Part shown: one piece after another, positions 20,040 through 30,160 of the stretch
Numbering within the stretch: the first letter of the stretch is position 1
How the letters are laid out: each line of letters starts with the position of its first letter
DNA from: Phialocephala subalpina
Lineage: Eukaryota; Ascomycota; Leotiomycetes; Helotiales; Mollisiaceae
NCBI GenBank assembly: GCA_900073065.1
Contig: FJOG01000002.1
Span: forward strand, 1,520,243 to 1,584,242
Direction of reading: 5' to 3'
DNA length: 64,000 nucleotides
Program-made: the position numbers and the translations under genes
The notes under the pieces: generated by a model
The model's input: only the letters and a program-made list of their open reading frames with translations
What the model was told of the DNA's origin: nothing
The model's database searches: none

Positions 20040-22645
20040 ATGTGGCAGTCACGATTCAAAGATGTTAGGTCAATTACAGGATCAGCTAGCGCGGCTGTGC
20101 TATGCACGATCTTGACGCAACACCTATCCTCCAGACAATCTGAGGTCTATTCAGAGATGGTATGCTGGGTGCTGCTGCCGTTTCTGTTCACAACATCAAA
20201 ACCATCGAACGTCAGCACATTCACGAGAGAGACTCTTCATAGCAACCCTAGAATCCATGTTGCATATTCGATATCATTATGGATAGTTGCTGCAGGCGTT
20301 GCTACGGCCTGTTGTTATAAAGCAGAGATTGGCGTAATTGGTCTGTTTGTAGGTTTCTCACAAAAAATGAAAAACTGGACACTCTTGACTAATTACTATC
20401 AGCCGATATTGACTCCACTTCTCCTGATCGCTGAGAAACACCTCCGTTCTGAGTTGCAAGCTTCGAAAGGTTTGGATTCGTGGTTCTTCTACCCGCTCGC
20501 CAACACGATATGGGGTACGGCCCTGGCATCTTCAGTTCCCATTTTCATTTTGTCGGAATGGGACCTACTGGATTTTTCCCTATCGATTATTCTTGTTGCT
20601 TCTCTGCTTGTCGTCTACGTCGCCTTGATACCTAAGTCCATTGAGGACAGTCGTTTTCTTCCGCTTATCAAGGTCGAGGATGATATTATACCTCTTTCAT
20701 CACGGATTGTAGTCATTTTAGTCCTTGCATTAAGCGTGCAAACTGTTGCTTTCGGGTTTCCCAGGATTGGAATCATATCCACGTTATTGTTGGGCTTCAT
20801 GAAAGCTTTCTCTTGGTATTGCATGATTCGGACAGTTTGTTGCCCTCTGTCTACACAAAGGGACATCGAGGATGCTGATGGATTCTCCAGACTCGACACA
20901 CCTCTTGGTGCGTTGCCCCAGCAATAGCAACATTCAGCATGTCGGCGACTCGCGACCCATTCATGCTATCTTCGGAGATTCAGGCTTTGTCGCAAGTCGT
21001 GGCCTCTTTCCTCTCCCTTGGTCAGATTGTACACATGCTTCCAAAGCAAGCCAAATCTAGATCAATCCTGTGGACTTTCATCCTCGTTTCTCTCGTCCCA
21101 TACCTCGCGAACATCTTTGCCATCAAATTCGCACAATCTTCAGCGCTGAGTTTCGATCACTCCCAGGAGCATCCCATTGAAGCTCTAATTCACAATGCCA
21201 AAGCTGACTTCGAGCATCTACTGCAAAGGCAATCAAAAAATTACACAACTGCGTGTGAACAGTACCGACTTCGATACCATGCAGAGCCACCACCAGGCTT
21301 CGGCGCCTGGTATGCGTTTGCTGCAGAGAATCAATCACCCGTCATTGATGAATTCGATATGATCTTCAACTCCATCTCGCCATTTTGGAAACTCAGTGGC
21401 AAAGAGGTCGTCCAAGTCATGACTGATGTACAAAATGTTCCGAACGTCGACCTTTGGCTTTGCACTTTCTCTGGTGATAGCGGCAAGACTCGCTGTAGCC
21501 ATCCTTCTCGGAATTTCGACAGGCATATCGAGCTCTTGTTTGACACTCTTCTGGGAGATCTTCGTGGATTGCTTCCCGATGTCAAGTTCCTTGTGAACCA
21601 CCTCGATGAACCAAGGGTTCTGACCCCGCCACAAGCATTGCAAAGAGGCAAACTCAAATTCACGGATCTGACAAGACGATCTAGTTGGGATGAAATCACG
21701 AAATACTGTGCGTCTCAGCGAAGTGCGGAGGCAGTGGAATATTTTGGTCTCCCTTTCGTCACCAATCTTTCCACAGCTATGGACCTATGCCAACATGCTG
21801 AGTACAGCGCTATGCATGGCATTCTCATGAGTCCTACGTCCTTTCGGCTAATCGAAGGCTTGGTGCCAATACTCTCGACTGGTTCACTTTCGACAATGGG
21901 AGACTTGTTGTTTCCAAGCCCCGCATACATCGAGTCTGAATTTCGATACGATGAGGCACACGATATCGAATGGGAGAAGAAGGAAAACAAACTTTACTGG
22001 GCAGGTTCGACGACTGGTGGCTTTGTCCAGAATGACTCGTGGCGAAATTATCACCGACAACGATTCGTGAAGTTAGCACAAAACCTAGAACGAAAGCAGC
22101 ATTCCTACATACGAGAAAGAGACGGCGCAGTCGTCCGCGAGAAATCATCGTTCCTAAACAGCAGATTATTTGACATTGCCTTCACTCGAACCTTCCAATG
22201 CGAGAGGAGATACTGTAGAGATCAACGAATGTATTTCAACTTCAAATCCTGGGCAGACAAAGACCGAGCACTTCGATCACGACTCGTGTTTGACATTGAC
22301 GGGAACGGTATCAGTGGCAGATACTACAAGTTACTTGCTTCGAAATCGGTGCCACTCAAGCAGACACTATTCAGGGAATGGCATGATGAGCGTCTCGTGC
22401 CGTGGTTTCATTATATACCGGTCAGCCAGAGCATGGAAGAGGTTCCTGAGCTTGCCTTTTACCTCACGTCGACTGAGGCGGGACAGAAAAGGGCGAAAGA
22501 AATTGCGGAGCAGGGTAGGAAGTGGTATTCGAGGGCGTTTCGAGATGTTGATTTGAGTATTTATACTTATCGGTTGCTGTTAGAACTGGCGAGGGTACAA
22601 GACCCGAAAAGGAAGGCAAACGATACTAGCGTTAGACAAACTTGA
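20040..22645 (+). CDS. CAP10-like glycosyltransferase (GT90) with multi-spanning N-terminal domain
   Basis: Two long frames are joined by a 56-bp intron (20835-20890, GTTTGT donor, CTGAT branch, CTCCAG acceptor): exon 1 20040-20834, exon 2 20891-22645, 849 residues. Without this intron the first frame stops at 20925. With it, MIRT joins TRHTSWCVAPAIATFSMSAT, as in full-length relatives. Residues 1-320 hold about eight hydrophobic segments. The GT90 domain begins after EHPIEALIHNAKADFEHLLQ and RYHAEPPPGFGAWYAFA. It carries VNHLDEPRV, KLYWAGSTTGG, FDIDGNGISGRYYKLLASKS and VPLKQTLFREWHDERLVPWF. In Cryptococcus such enzymes act on capsule or xylosylated glycans in the Golgi; the substrate here is unknown. 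Its partner on the other strand is a GT69 gene. Confidence 0.88.
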
Positions 22646-23203
22646 TTAGATGTTGGTGTTGACACTCAATGTCCCGGAGCTTGTGAGGCACTGAGGACTT
22701 TGGAGGGTGAAAATATAAAAAGGGGGCTCGGACGCCATCTTGAATGTTGAGCTGGTGAAGAGATGTGCAGAAGGTAGGAAAGAGAGAAGGAGGGAAGATC
22801 GGTATAGATTACGAAGCTCCAGGCTGATGCATGCCTACCCACCTTGGTGAGATCGAAGGGGGAGGGTCACATGATGGACCATAAAGCTCAGGACAGAGGC
22901 AGACAGAAGGACTGAGCCAGGTAGTCGTGAAGGAGAAAGAATGAATTGAATGATAGTCTAGAGCCCTCGTATGAAGAGCACTTTGCATCCACCAGCTTAT
23001 GCGTTGAGGCTCAGCTGTGCCACCACTAGACATAACCCCTTTTGAGCAGTATGACGGGGTAGAGCCCCACTTCACCACCTTACACATTTGCGAGACAAAC
23101 AACTCCTTTTCCACACCCAAACTCATTTTCCACCCACAATAACCTCCTCCTACCAATATCTTCCCTCGACTAGAGCAAAGCGAGTAGATAGCACAACCAA
23201 CCC
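22646..23203. other. intergenic, convergent 3' ends
   Basis: This holds the GT90 3' flank (an AT-rich AAAATATAAAAAG at about 22710) and the 3' flank of the secreted-protein gene. No gene is recognised. Confidence 0.4.
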
Positions 23204-23533
23204 TTACTCGTCAAGGTGTCCGTAGCTTGCAACGAAAGAGGTGACCTCCGCATCGGTCAAGAGTGGCAAGCCAGCGGCCGATTGAGCGGCATCGGTCTCA
23301 TTTCTGGCGCATCCAACTGGGCAGCGGCAGTCGGATCGAGAGCCCAAGCTGTTGCAGCAGGAAGCGAAATTGCTGAGGCGTTCGCTGATTTGGTTGGCTG
23401 GGCAGTCAACGTCAGAGGGGTTGCCTCCAACGTTGCGGCAGCAAGCCTTGGTTGCATCGATGTTACCGCCACACTTGCATGCCTCGATGGCAGCGAGAAA
23501 AGTGGCGAAAACGAGGACGATATTGAACTGCAT
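23204..23533 (-). CDS. small secreted cysteine-rich protein (candidate effector)
   Basis: An intronless 109-residue frame. Residues 1-18 (MQFNIVLVFATFLAAIEA) form a clear signal peptide. The mature part has ten cysteines, including CKC, KACC, DVDC, ASCC and DCRCPVGC clusters, so five disulfides are possible. The tail is TDAEVTSFVASYGHLDE. Secreted in the extracellular space; effector or antimicrobial roles are common for such proteins but nothing here proves one. A good TATA box lies upstream. The same stretch is also open on the opposite strand, but only this strand gives a signal peptide and ordered cysteines. Confidence 0.75.
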   Translation of the reverse strand: MQFNIVLVFATFLAAIEACKCGGNIDATKACCRNVGGNPSDVDCPANQISERLSNFASCCNSLGSRSDCRCPVGCARNETDAAQSAAGLPLLTDAEVTSFVASYGHLDE

Positions 23534-23666
23534 GATGGCTTTTGAAGGTTTGGAGGTGTGAGGTGGAGGTGGCTTGTTTTGATGGTGATGACTGGTTTTT
23601 GGAAGTAGAAGATTGATGATTGACGTGATGATGTGCTTTCTGTCCTTCTTGCGTCTTCTTCTTGCC

Positions 23667-23674
23667 TTTATATA
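23667..23674 (-). promoter_or_regulatory. TATA box of the secreted-protein gene
   Basis: TATATAAA on the minus strand, about 134 bp upstream of the ATG at 23533. The leader between is rich in A and C on the minus strand, typical of fungal 5' leaders. Confidence 0.6.
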
Positions 23675-26196
23675 ATTTTCTGAGTGTCATGTTTATCGTT
23701 GTTACGTCAATGACAAACAAGGAGCATTATGGATAAAGCATCAAAGGATTCGACTTAACTTGCTGCCGCTTCCGCAGCTGACTTCCCCATAGCAGTTCCG
23801 GGTACAGAAGCTAGGATTTTGCTGACTTGCGGTCCGTTGCCTTGCCAGTGTGTACAATCGGATGGCCAGAGAAGTGTCCGGTGTCCATGCAGAGAAGTGA
23901 CTTCCGGTAAGGCAAGTATATTGAATGTACGTAGAAGGACATGAGACCGAGAACATTTTACAAGGACCTATCACTTGCTGTCACAGCTATCTATAGCAGT
24001 GGCGGAGTAACAATCGCTTCCTCTTCCATGAGGGAGGACAACCGGCTATTAGATTGAACAGGAGACGATATGTCTTGCTTTGTGAGAACATCAATATCTT
24101 CGATTTTTTTGACCCCAATTGAGAACGTCACAGTCTCACAGATGTCTGTTTGCGGCGCAGTTTTAATTGACTCAAGTACGCCAAGAAGAACGCACAATGA
24201 GGATTCTCAATAACGGTTGTTCTCTCCTTTAGCCATAAATTTATTAGCAATTTCAACCAGATAGAACCAGAAGCGCGCCTTCGAAAACAATCATCCACTT
24301 GTTACGTTGCTTACTGCGCTGTAGCTGGAATATAGCATGCCACGACGGCACAGCGACCAAAGGATCGTCAAACTTGTACAACCTTTGACGTCGTTCACTT
24401 GATTTGAGCCTGCGATGGTTGATATCAAACTTCGAAATATGAAAAAGAATAAGCACCAACACTCTTCAACGTGTTCATAGAGCATCGGTGCTCGAAAAAG
24501 ACATATCGGAAGGCCCAGTGACCGTACCAAAGTACTCGATTGGCCGAGTAGGTTCTCGGCACGGCTGTGAACAGCTCAACAGATGAAGTTCTCCCGAATT
24601 GGAAGCCTCGGTCAAACTGAGTGCAAAATTCGTAATTAAATGCATGCATGTATATTTGGCCAATCCCTTGACGCTAACCTCGATCTCAATTCACAAAGAC
24701 CTGCTCAATCCCATTATCCAAATGACCCACGAGTGAAGACCTTGCTGCGTCACACCCAGATCCAAGATGAGGAAGTTCGCATTCGCACCATTGAGAACGA
24801 TTCCTATGTAAAAAGATAGCCGAACGATATACTCATGGGGAAGCTTTGACAGCACATAATTAGGCCAAAAATGATGCCTGAACTCGACTTTATGGTATCC
24901 TGCTCATATAGATCTGCCATGGATATTGCACGAGGTCCCTGCAAATTGTCTATTGTGTGGTTTGTTTTAGCCTAGATATTAAGCTTACATGGTAAGCACA
25001 AATCTTTAACATTGAGTAGAGGGTATGAAGTGGTGCAGGTAGCGATGTCTGTGTTTGTAAATTGAACCACAAGATTCAGCCGCCATGTGTACCAGTAGTT
25101 GCGGTGGCCTTGGACCAGTTGGAAGGAAGGAGGATTGTGTGCAGGCGAAGCGTATTGCCGGCAGATGTGTAAGGCTTGCGATCTGCCATGGTTTTGGGTC
25201 AGCCCACCGCGGGGTAATTCGGGTCAGGCGGGATGATCCGCGGTTCCAACTTTTGTTGCACGTCGCAAATTTGCATCCATGATCTCTCAGCGGGTGTGGC
25301 TGCTGCCCGTTCTTAGCCTCCGAGAGTACTTCGTATTCGCGAGTTTTCCATCGCTCTGGTGCCTTCCCTTGAACTGCGTGCGATTTGATGTGACTGGCAC
25401 ATTCGAAGTTGCTTGGTATTCGAGAATTCAATTCGATCTCGTTGGAGCAGAAACGAGAATATTGGAGGCTGATTTGACCGGTGGTGCGAGATTGGATGAG
25501 CTTGTTCGCCGATTGAAGTGAGGTTAGAAGATGGATCACGGTCTAGGCTGGATGAGGTAAAGCGGGAGTGTGATTAAGCAAATTCAGATGGGTGCACCCC
25601 TTCTTAAGCGAATTTCAAAGCTTCGCACCCCAACGATTCCATCCATCAAAATCATCATCTTGACATCGAAGCATTCAACCTATCAAAAAGATCTATTGTA
25701 CCTTCACATTCAAGGTAGTCGAGCAATTTCCAGACAATTGGAGCAAATATGCAGTTCTGTTCACGCCTCACCTGTATGCACCAAGTGGATCACTCTACGT
25801 ACCCCACCAAGAAATAAATCCACACGCCCCCCCCGGTCCCCCTCCTGGTGTATGGCAGAGTGGACGCAATGCCCAATTCTCCTCAGTCTATGGTCGTATG
25901 TGACAATAATGATCTTATCTTAATATCTATACTAAACGCAAAAGTCGTGCTCACATGCAGATCTCGAAATTTAGAGGGATGGGATGCCCAAATTTTCTCG
26001 AACTATCTAATGATAAGCATTCGGGATCTTATAACTGGGATTTTGGATGGCCGCTTTTTAGAAGCATTCAGAAAACGCAAAATCGCGCTCGTGAATCCGC
26101 AAAGGCTGCTGCTCAAAATCTCGCAAGTGAATCTCGATCCGAGGGAAGTCAAAAGGGATAGGCTCTGGCGACCCTGCACCCGTCCTAGCTGTCGCG
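23675..26196. other. 2.5-kb region without a supported gene
   Basis: Several overlapping frames exist (24253-24663 minus, 25006-25539 minus, 25848-26258 plus). None shows a domain, a signal peptide or splice-consistent joins. The 25006-25539 minus frame (177 codons) is the longest and might be a lineage-specific gene or a relic. Confidence 0.3.
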
Positions 26197-28172
26197 TTAA
26201 TGCTCTGGGATTAACGGAACCTCGGGTTTCGGAAGCGTTGAATGAGCCGCTTCGTTGACAGCGCACACCACAACCTCTTGGTTCAAGACGTTCACATTAC
26301 GCATATACTGTAAACAGGCAAGGAACTGTCGTTCGTTGCGCACCCGAATCCGATTGCCAACCATCAAGAATTCCCGACCTTCCTTAAAACCAATACCAAA
26401 GCCGTCATCGACCTTCAAGAGCTCGATCAACTTCGTCCACGAAGGGCATTTGGTGGAGTGGTCGAGCGTATCACTGATGCATATTATATCTTGCTTGCTG
26501 GCATCGCCTAGACGCGTGAAATGAAAGACCACTTTTGAGATAGAATCCAGATAAGCATGTTCTGAAGATAGGTCCGTTGATTCACTTAAGGCTGTTTGAA
26601 CGGGGGTACTGGTGGTAGCTTGATCAATCTCAAGGCTCATAGGTCCAAGGCTAACAAGTTCGGTTGGATGAAATGATGCCTGCGGTTCGAGGTTCACCAC
26701 AGAGTCCTCGCTCGCTGCAAGGCCCACAAGTAAGCCAGCAGGGGATTGAGTTCTTTTTCTCTTCGTGCTCGACTCGGTCAAGCCGGAAAGAGATACTCCA
26801 GCTGTGGAGTCGGGAGGGATAAGTCTACGCTTAGTGCCTAAGCGACTGTCGAGATGTTGCTTGGCTGTTGCTTCCATTGTCTTGCTTAAGTCTCTGGTAA
26901 TGACTTTGTACCTTTTGTAAATTTTAGAATTGACTGCTGGTGGAGGCATCCATGTTGGGTATAACTTTTGATGGCAAGAAGAAACACTGAAGGAGTCGGA
27001 GTAGTTCGTAAGAAAGAGGTGACACAGATAACAGGACTTCTTGCTCACTCCAATGAACCGAAGGATGGGCCTGCACTGCTGGCTGTGATCGTAGAAATTG
27101 ACTAGTTGCATTTCGGCGTGGGCAACTAGATTCAAGGAGCAAGCTTTCCGGAAATGGGCTTCGGCGTCTGTTGTGTTCCAGATCGCAGCAAGACGAGGAA
27201 TCAACTCTTCTGTCCTCTTTTCCCCTACTGTCCTTTTAAGGACGCAAGTCAGAGGTGTCTCTTCCTCCGGCACAGCAAATGGCGTTTTCGGGGGCGCAAG
27301 TACAGGTTCCACAATCATAGGATTGACCAGAGAAGGAAGCTTGGTAGCGAGTTCTACAAATGCCTTCGAAGCGATGCCGTACCGACCCAGTTTGAACACC
27401 GTAAGAATCCATCGTGGCAGTGGGTGGTCTCCCGGAGCAAAAGCAGCCTTTAAGAAGTGAAGGTAAAACCTTTTGGCTTTCTGGGCCCATCTGATGTGTT
27501 CGGCAAGGACTTCTGGTTCTGCATTGAAACACGAGTCTCTGACAACGAAGATGTGTCGAAACCATTCAAGGAATTGCTGAGTGGTAGATGGAGCGGCGCA
27601 TATTGAAGCTTTCGTAATTCGCGATTCCACCCCTTCGACCGGTTCTTCGAAAACGTTATTTGCGATACAGAGGTCCTTCAGGTAAGACCTTATCTTTGTG
27701 CTATCGAGTCGTATAATCCTGAGCAGGATCTCGTCTTCTCCAGTAAGTGGATCACGCACTGCAAAGAAGATAATCTTAGCCTCGAAACATAATTTACGAT
27801 TTACGATTATCTGGGCAGCTTGCCTTGACCTGCGAGACAGCTCATCTCGTCCACGATCTCTCGCAGTTGGAGCAAGGTCGTATCGGATACCCCACAGTTG
27901 CTAGCAATTCGAACGACCGTTCCTTCCGGCCTGCCTTCTTCCATGCAAGCTGCCGAAACGCTGTCACCCTCCCTCTTTGTAGCGCACACCAAGGCGAAAG
28001 AGTCTAGGAATTTTCGTTTGAGCAACCGGTCTCTCGGTGATTCAATCTCGTGTGGATCTTGGTCAAGACCGTAGGCCGTTGGCTCACCGCGTACGGGTTC
28101 GAGCATGTGGAGGAGGACAGACGCTTGAATGAGGCGATTCCGCGCATTGCCTCCAATCGCAAGGGCGGCCAT
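26197..28172 (-). CDS. OTT_1508-like deaminase family protein
   Basis: Exon 1 28172-27830, intron 27829-27759 (71 bp, GTCAAG...TTGCAG), exon 2 27758-26197; 634 residues. Exon 1 holds the helical N-terminal part (LLKRKFLDSFALVCATKREG, then VVRIASNCGVSDTTLLQLRE). The zinc-dependent deaminase core in exon 2 has HAE at about 328-330 (LVAHAEMQLVNFYD) and C-x2-C at about 357-360 (GVSKKSCYLCHLFL), the metal ligands and catalytic glutamate of the cytidine-deaminase fold. A Lys/Arg-rich linker and a Ser/Thr-rich region follow, then a C-terminal alpha/beta part (LIELLKVDDGFGIGFKEGRE). The family is expanded in filamentous fungi and related to nucleic-acid deaminases seen in conflict systems; substrates of the fungal members are not known to me. 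Confidence 0.8.
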
Positions 28173-28268
28173 CTCGCAGCTTCACGAGGAGACACAGCGT
28201 TGATGATGTCGAGGGATGGATATCTGCCACACACCGCGACGAAGCGTCGCTCTCCAGGCATTTAAAAG

Positions 28269-28306
28269 AGGAGTCTACGGAAGACTCCTTTCATATTTAA
28301 TATGAA
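28269..28306. repeat. two adjacent short perfect palindromes
   Basis: AGGAGTCT (28269-28276) pairs with AGACTCCT (28282-28289) around a 5-nt loop. Directly next to it TTCATATT (28290-28297) pairs with AATATGAA (28299-28306) around one T. They lie about 100 bp upstream of the deaminase start codon, at the edge of the AT-rich block. Confidence 0.6.
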
Positions 28307-29055
28307 TGTTATTCCTATGGTAATCCTTCCTTCTGCCAGCACCCAAAGCTCGTTCAATGGCTGATACCCCACCCTCGCACAGACCAATCCAACCCTGGTT
28401 TGGTCATAGCTCTGGTAACATGTGATTGAACGGTTCAACGCAGCCTTGTTTTAGGTCTAAGGGCCTGAGGCACTGATTGCAATTGCATACAGTATAGTTA
28501 GTTTCTTTCTCTTTTCTCTCTTTACCTTAAATTCTAAGTAAGTAATCAAAATCGAACTTTTATTTTTATTTTAATATTCTTTAAATAATTAAATTATTAT
28601 AACATGCTTCTCTCGTTCCGAAAGAAAGGGGTCCATCCGCTCTGATTGGCTCGACAAGCGAACCAGCAGACGGCCCCTTTCTTCCTCCACTTCGACGCGC
28701 ATGTTACTCCGCAGGCCTCGCAAGGGCGCCCCTGCGGGGGCTACAAAGTCTTTGACTTTATCAATTAGTCTATATTCCAAGTTCCAAGTCAAAAGCTCTT
28801 CCTGTAATAGGTAGAGATATCTATCAAAGGTGTAATCTCCCCGCTGGGGAAAGTACCGGTACTCATCAGGGTACTGATCGTTCTTGAACAATTGCTTGCC
28901 CTAGGCTCATTAAATTAGCTGGAAAAAGTTTCCCCCTTATCTGTCTTTTCCTTGTGTATATTGTGGTTTCTTGGGATTGAGGCACTAAGATCTTACCCTC
29001 GTAGGTTTCTCTTCATTATGGGGTTCTACTGGCATCTCAGAATCGTGCTTAGTCA
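28307..29055. other. AT-rich flank of the assembly gap with one orphan frame
   Basis: 28500-28605 is extremely A/T-rich. A minus frame at 28589-28891 (100 codons: YFPQRGDYTFDRYLYLLQEE, then LLTWNLEYRLIDKVKDFV) has no ATG and no recognised domain. A GC hairpin-like GCGCCCCTGCGGGGGC occurs at about 28727. The mix of AT-rich DNA, a GC-rich orphan frame and a gap suggests a decayed mobile element, but no transposase or reverse-transcriptase motif is visible. Confidence 0.4.
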
Positions 29056-29719
29056 NNNNNNNNNNNNNNNNNNNNNNNNNNNNNNNNNNNNNNNNNNNNN
29101 NNNNNNNNNNNNNNNNNNNNNNNNNNNNNNNNNNNNNNNNNNNNNNNNNNNNNNNNNNNNNNNNNNNNNNNNNNNNNNNNNNNNNNNNNNNNNNNNNNNN
29201 NNNNNNNNNNNNNNNNNNNNNNNNNNNNNNNNNNNNNNNNNNNNNNNNNNNNNNNNNNNNNNNNNNNNNNNNNNNNNNNNNNNNNNNNNNNNNNNNNNNN
29301 NNNNNNNNNNNNNNNNNNNNNNNNNNNNNNNNNNNNNNNNNNNNNNNNNNNNNNNNNNNNNNNNNNNNNNNNNNNNNNNNNNNNNNNNNNNNNNNNNNNN
29401 NNNNNNNNNNNNNNNNNNNNNNNNNNNNNNNNNNNNNNNNNNNNNNNNNNNNNNNNNNNNNNNNNNNNNNNNNNNNNNNNNNNNNNNNNNNNNNNNNNNN
29501 NNNNNNNNNNNNNNNNNNNNNNNNNNNNNNNNNNNNNNNNNNNNNNNNNNNNNNNNNNNNNNNNNNNNNNNNNNNNNNNNNNNNNNNNNNNNNNNNNNNN
29601 NNNNNNNNNNNNNNNNNNNNNNNNNNNNNNNNNNNNNNNNNNNNNNNNNNNNNNNNNNNNNNNNNNNNNNNNNNNNNNNNNNNNNNNNNNNNNNNNNNNN
29701 NNNNNNNNNNNNNNNNNNN
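29056..29719. other. assembly gap (664 Ns)
   Basis: Unknown bases. Frames drawn through it are meaningless. Confidence 1.
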
Positions 29720-29873
29720 GCCTGAGGGCTGTCGAACTGGCAGTGTTTCAACACGATCTTTGCAACTCACTCCGAGTCGAAATGCTGCACACATGCGCCA
29801 GACAAGGCAGATTTCTTCCCAATATCAACCGGTTCCTGCGATCGCCTATTCAGCCATTCATAATTCATGACTC

Positions 29874-30005
29874 GTGTATAATCACCGCTTGGGTCAGATT
29901 TTGAAGCGCTGCCAAGCAGATTCTCTTCTTGGTACCGACTGGTGCCTGCGACCGTTGTATATAATTTCCGCTTGGGGTCAGATCCTGAAGCGCTGCCAGG
30001 CACAT
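29874..30005. repeat. imperfect direct repeats beside the gap
   Basis: The segment CCGCTTGGGTCAGATTTTG (29885 on) with GAAGCGCTGCCAAGCA recurs 83 bp later as CCGCTTGGGGTCAGATCCTG (29968 on) with GAAGCGCTGCCAGGCA. The preceding ACTGGTGCCTGCGACCG (about 29937) also has a cousin near 29828 (CCGGTTCCTGCGATCG). Most differences are C/T or A/G. Confidence 0.65.
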
Positions 30006-30160
30006 TGATCGCCAGTTCTAAAGCTACTGCGCTGCTATTGGTACAGTATCTCCCCAGGCTGGTTCTCAAAGGCTCATTCTCATATTCAGATGCTTCTCCA
30101 AAAATGCAAGACAATCTCTGCCTTCCATTATTTGAATCACAGTCACTATTCTTACAATGG

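Noticed and set aside
23216..23545. 109-codon plus-strand frame exactly opposite the secreted protein
   Set aside because: No signal peptide or ordered motif; the minus strand gives signal peptide, cysteines and a TATA box.
25006..25539. 177-codon minus-strand frame as a gene
   Set aside because: No domain, odd composition (many His/Pro/Arg) and an equally open opposite strand; left as unassigned.
28952..29794. Long frames through the N run on both strands
   Set aside because: They consist of unknown residues across the assembly gap.
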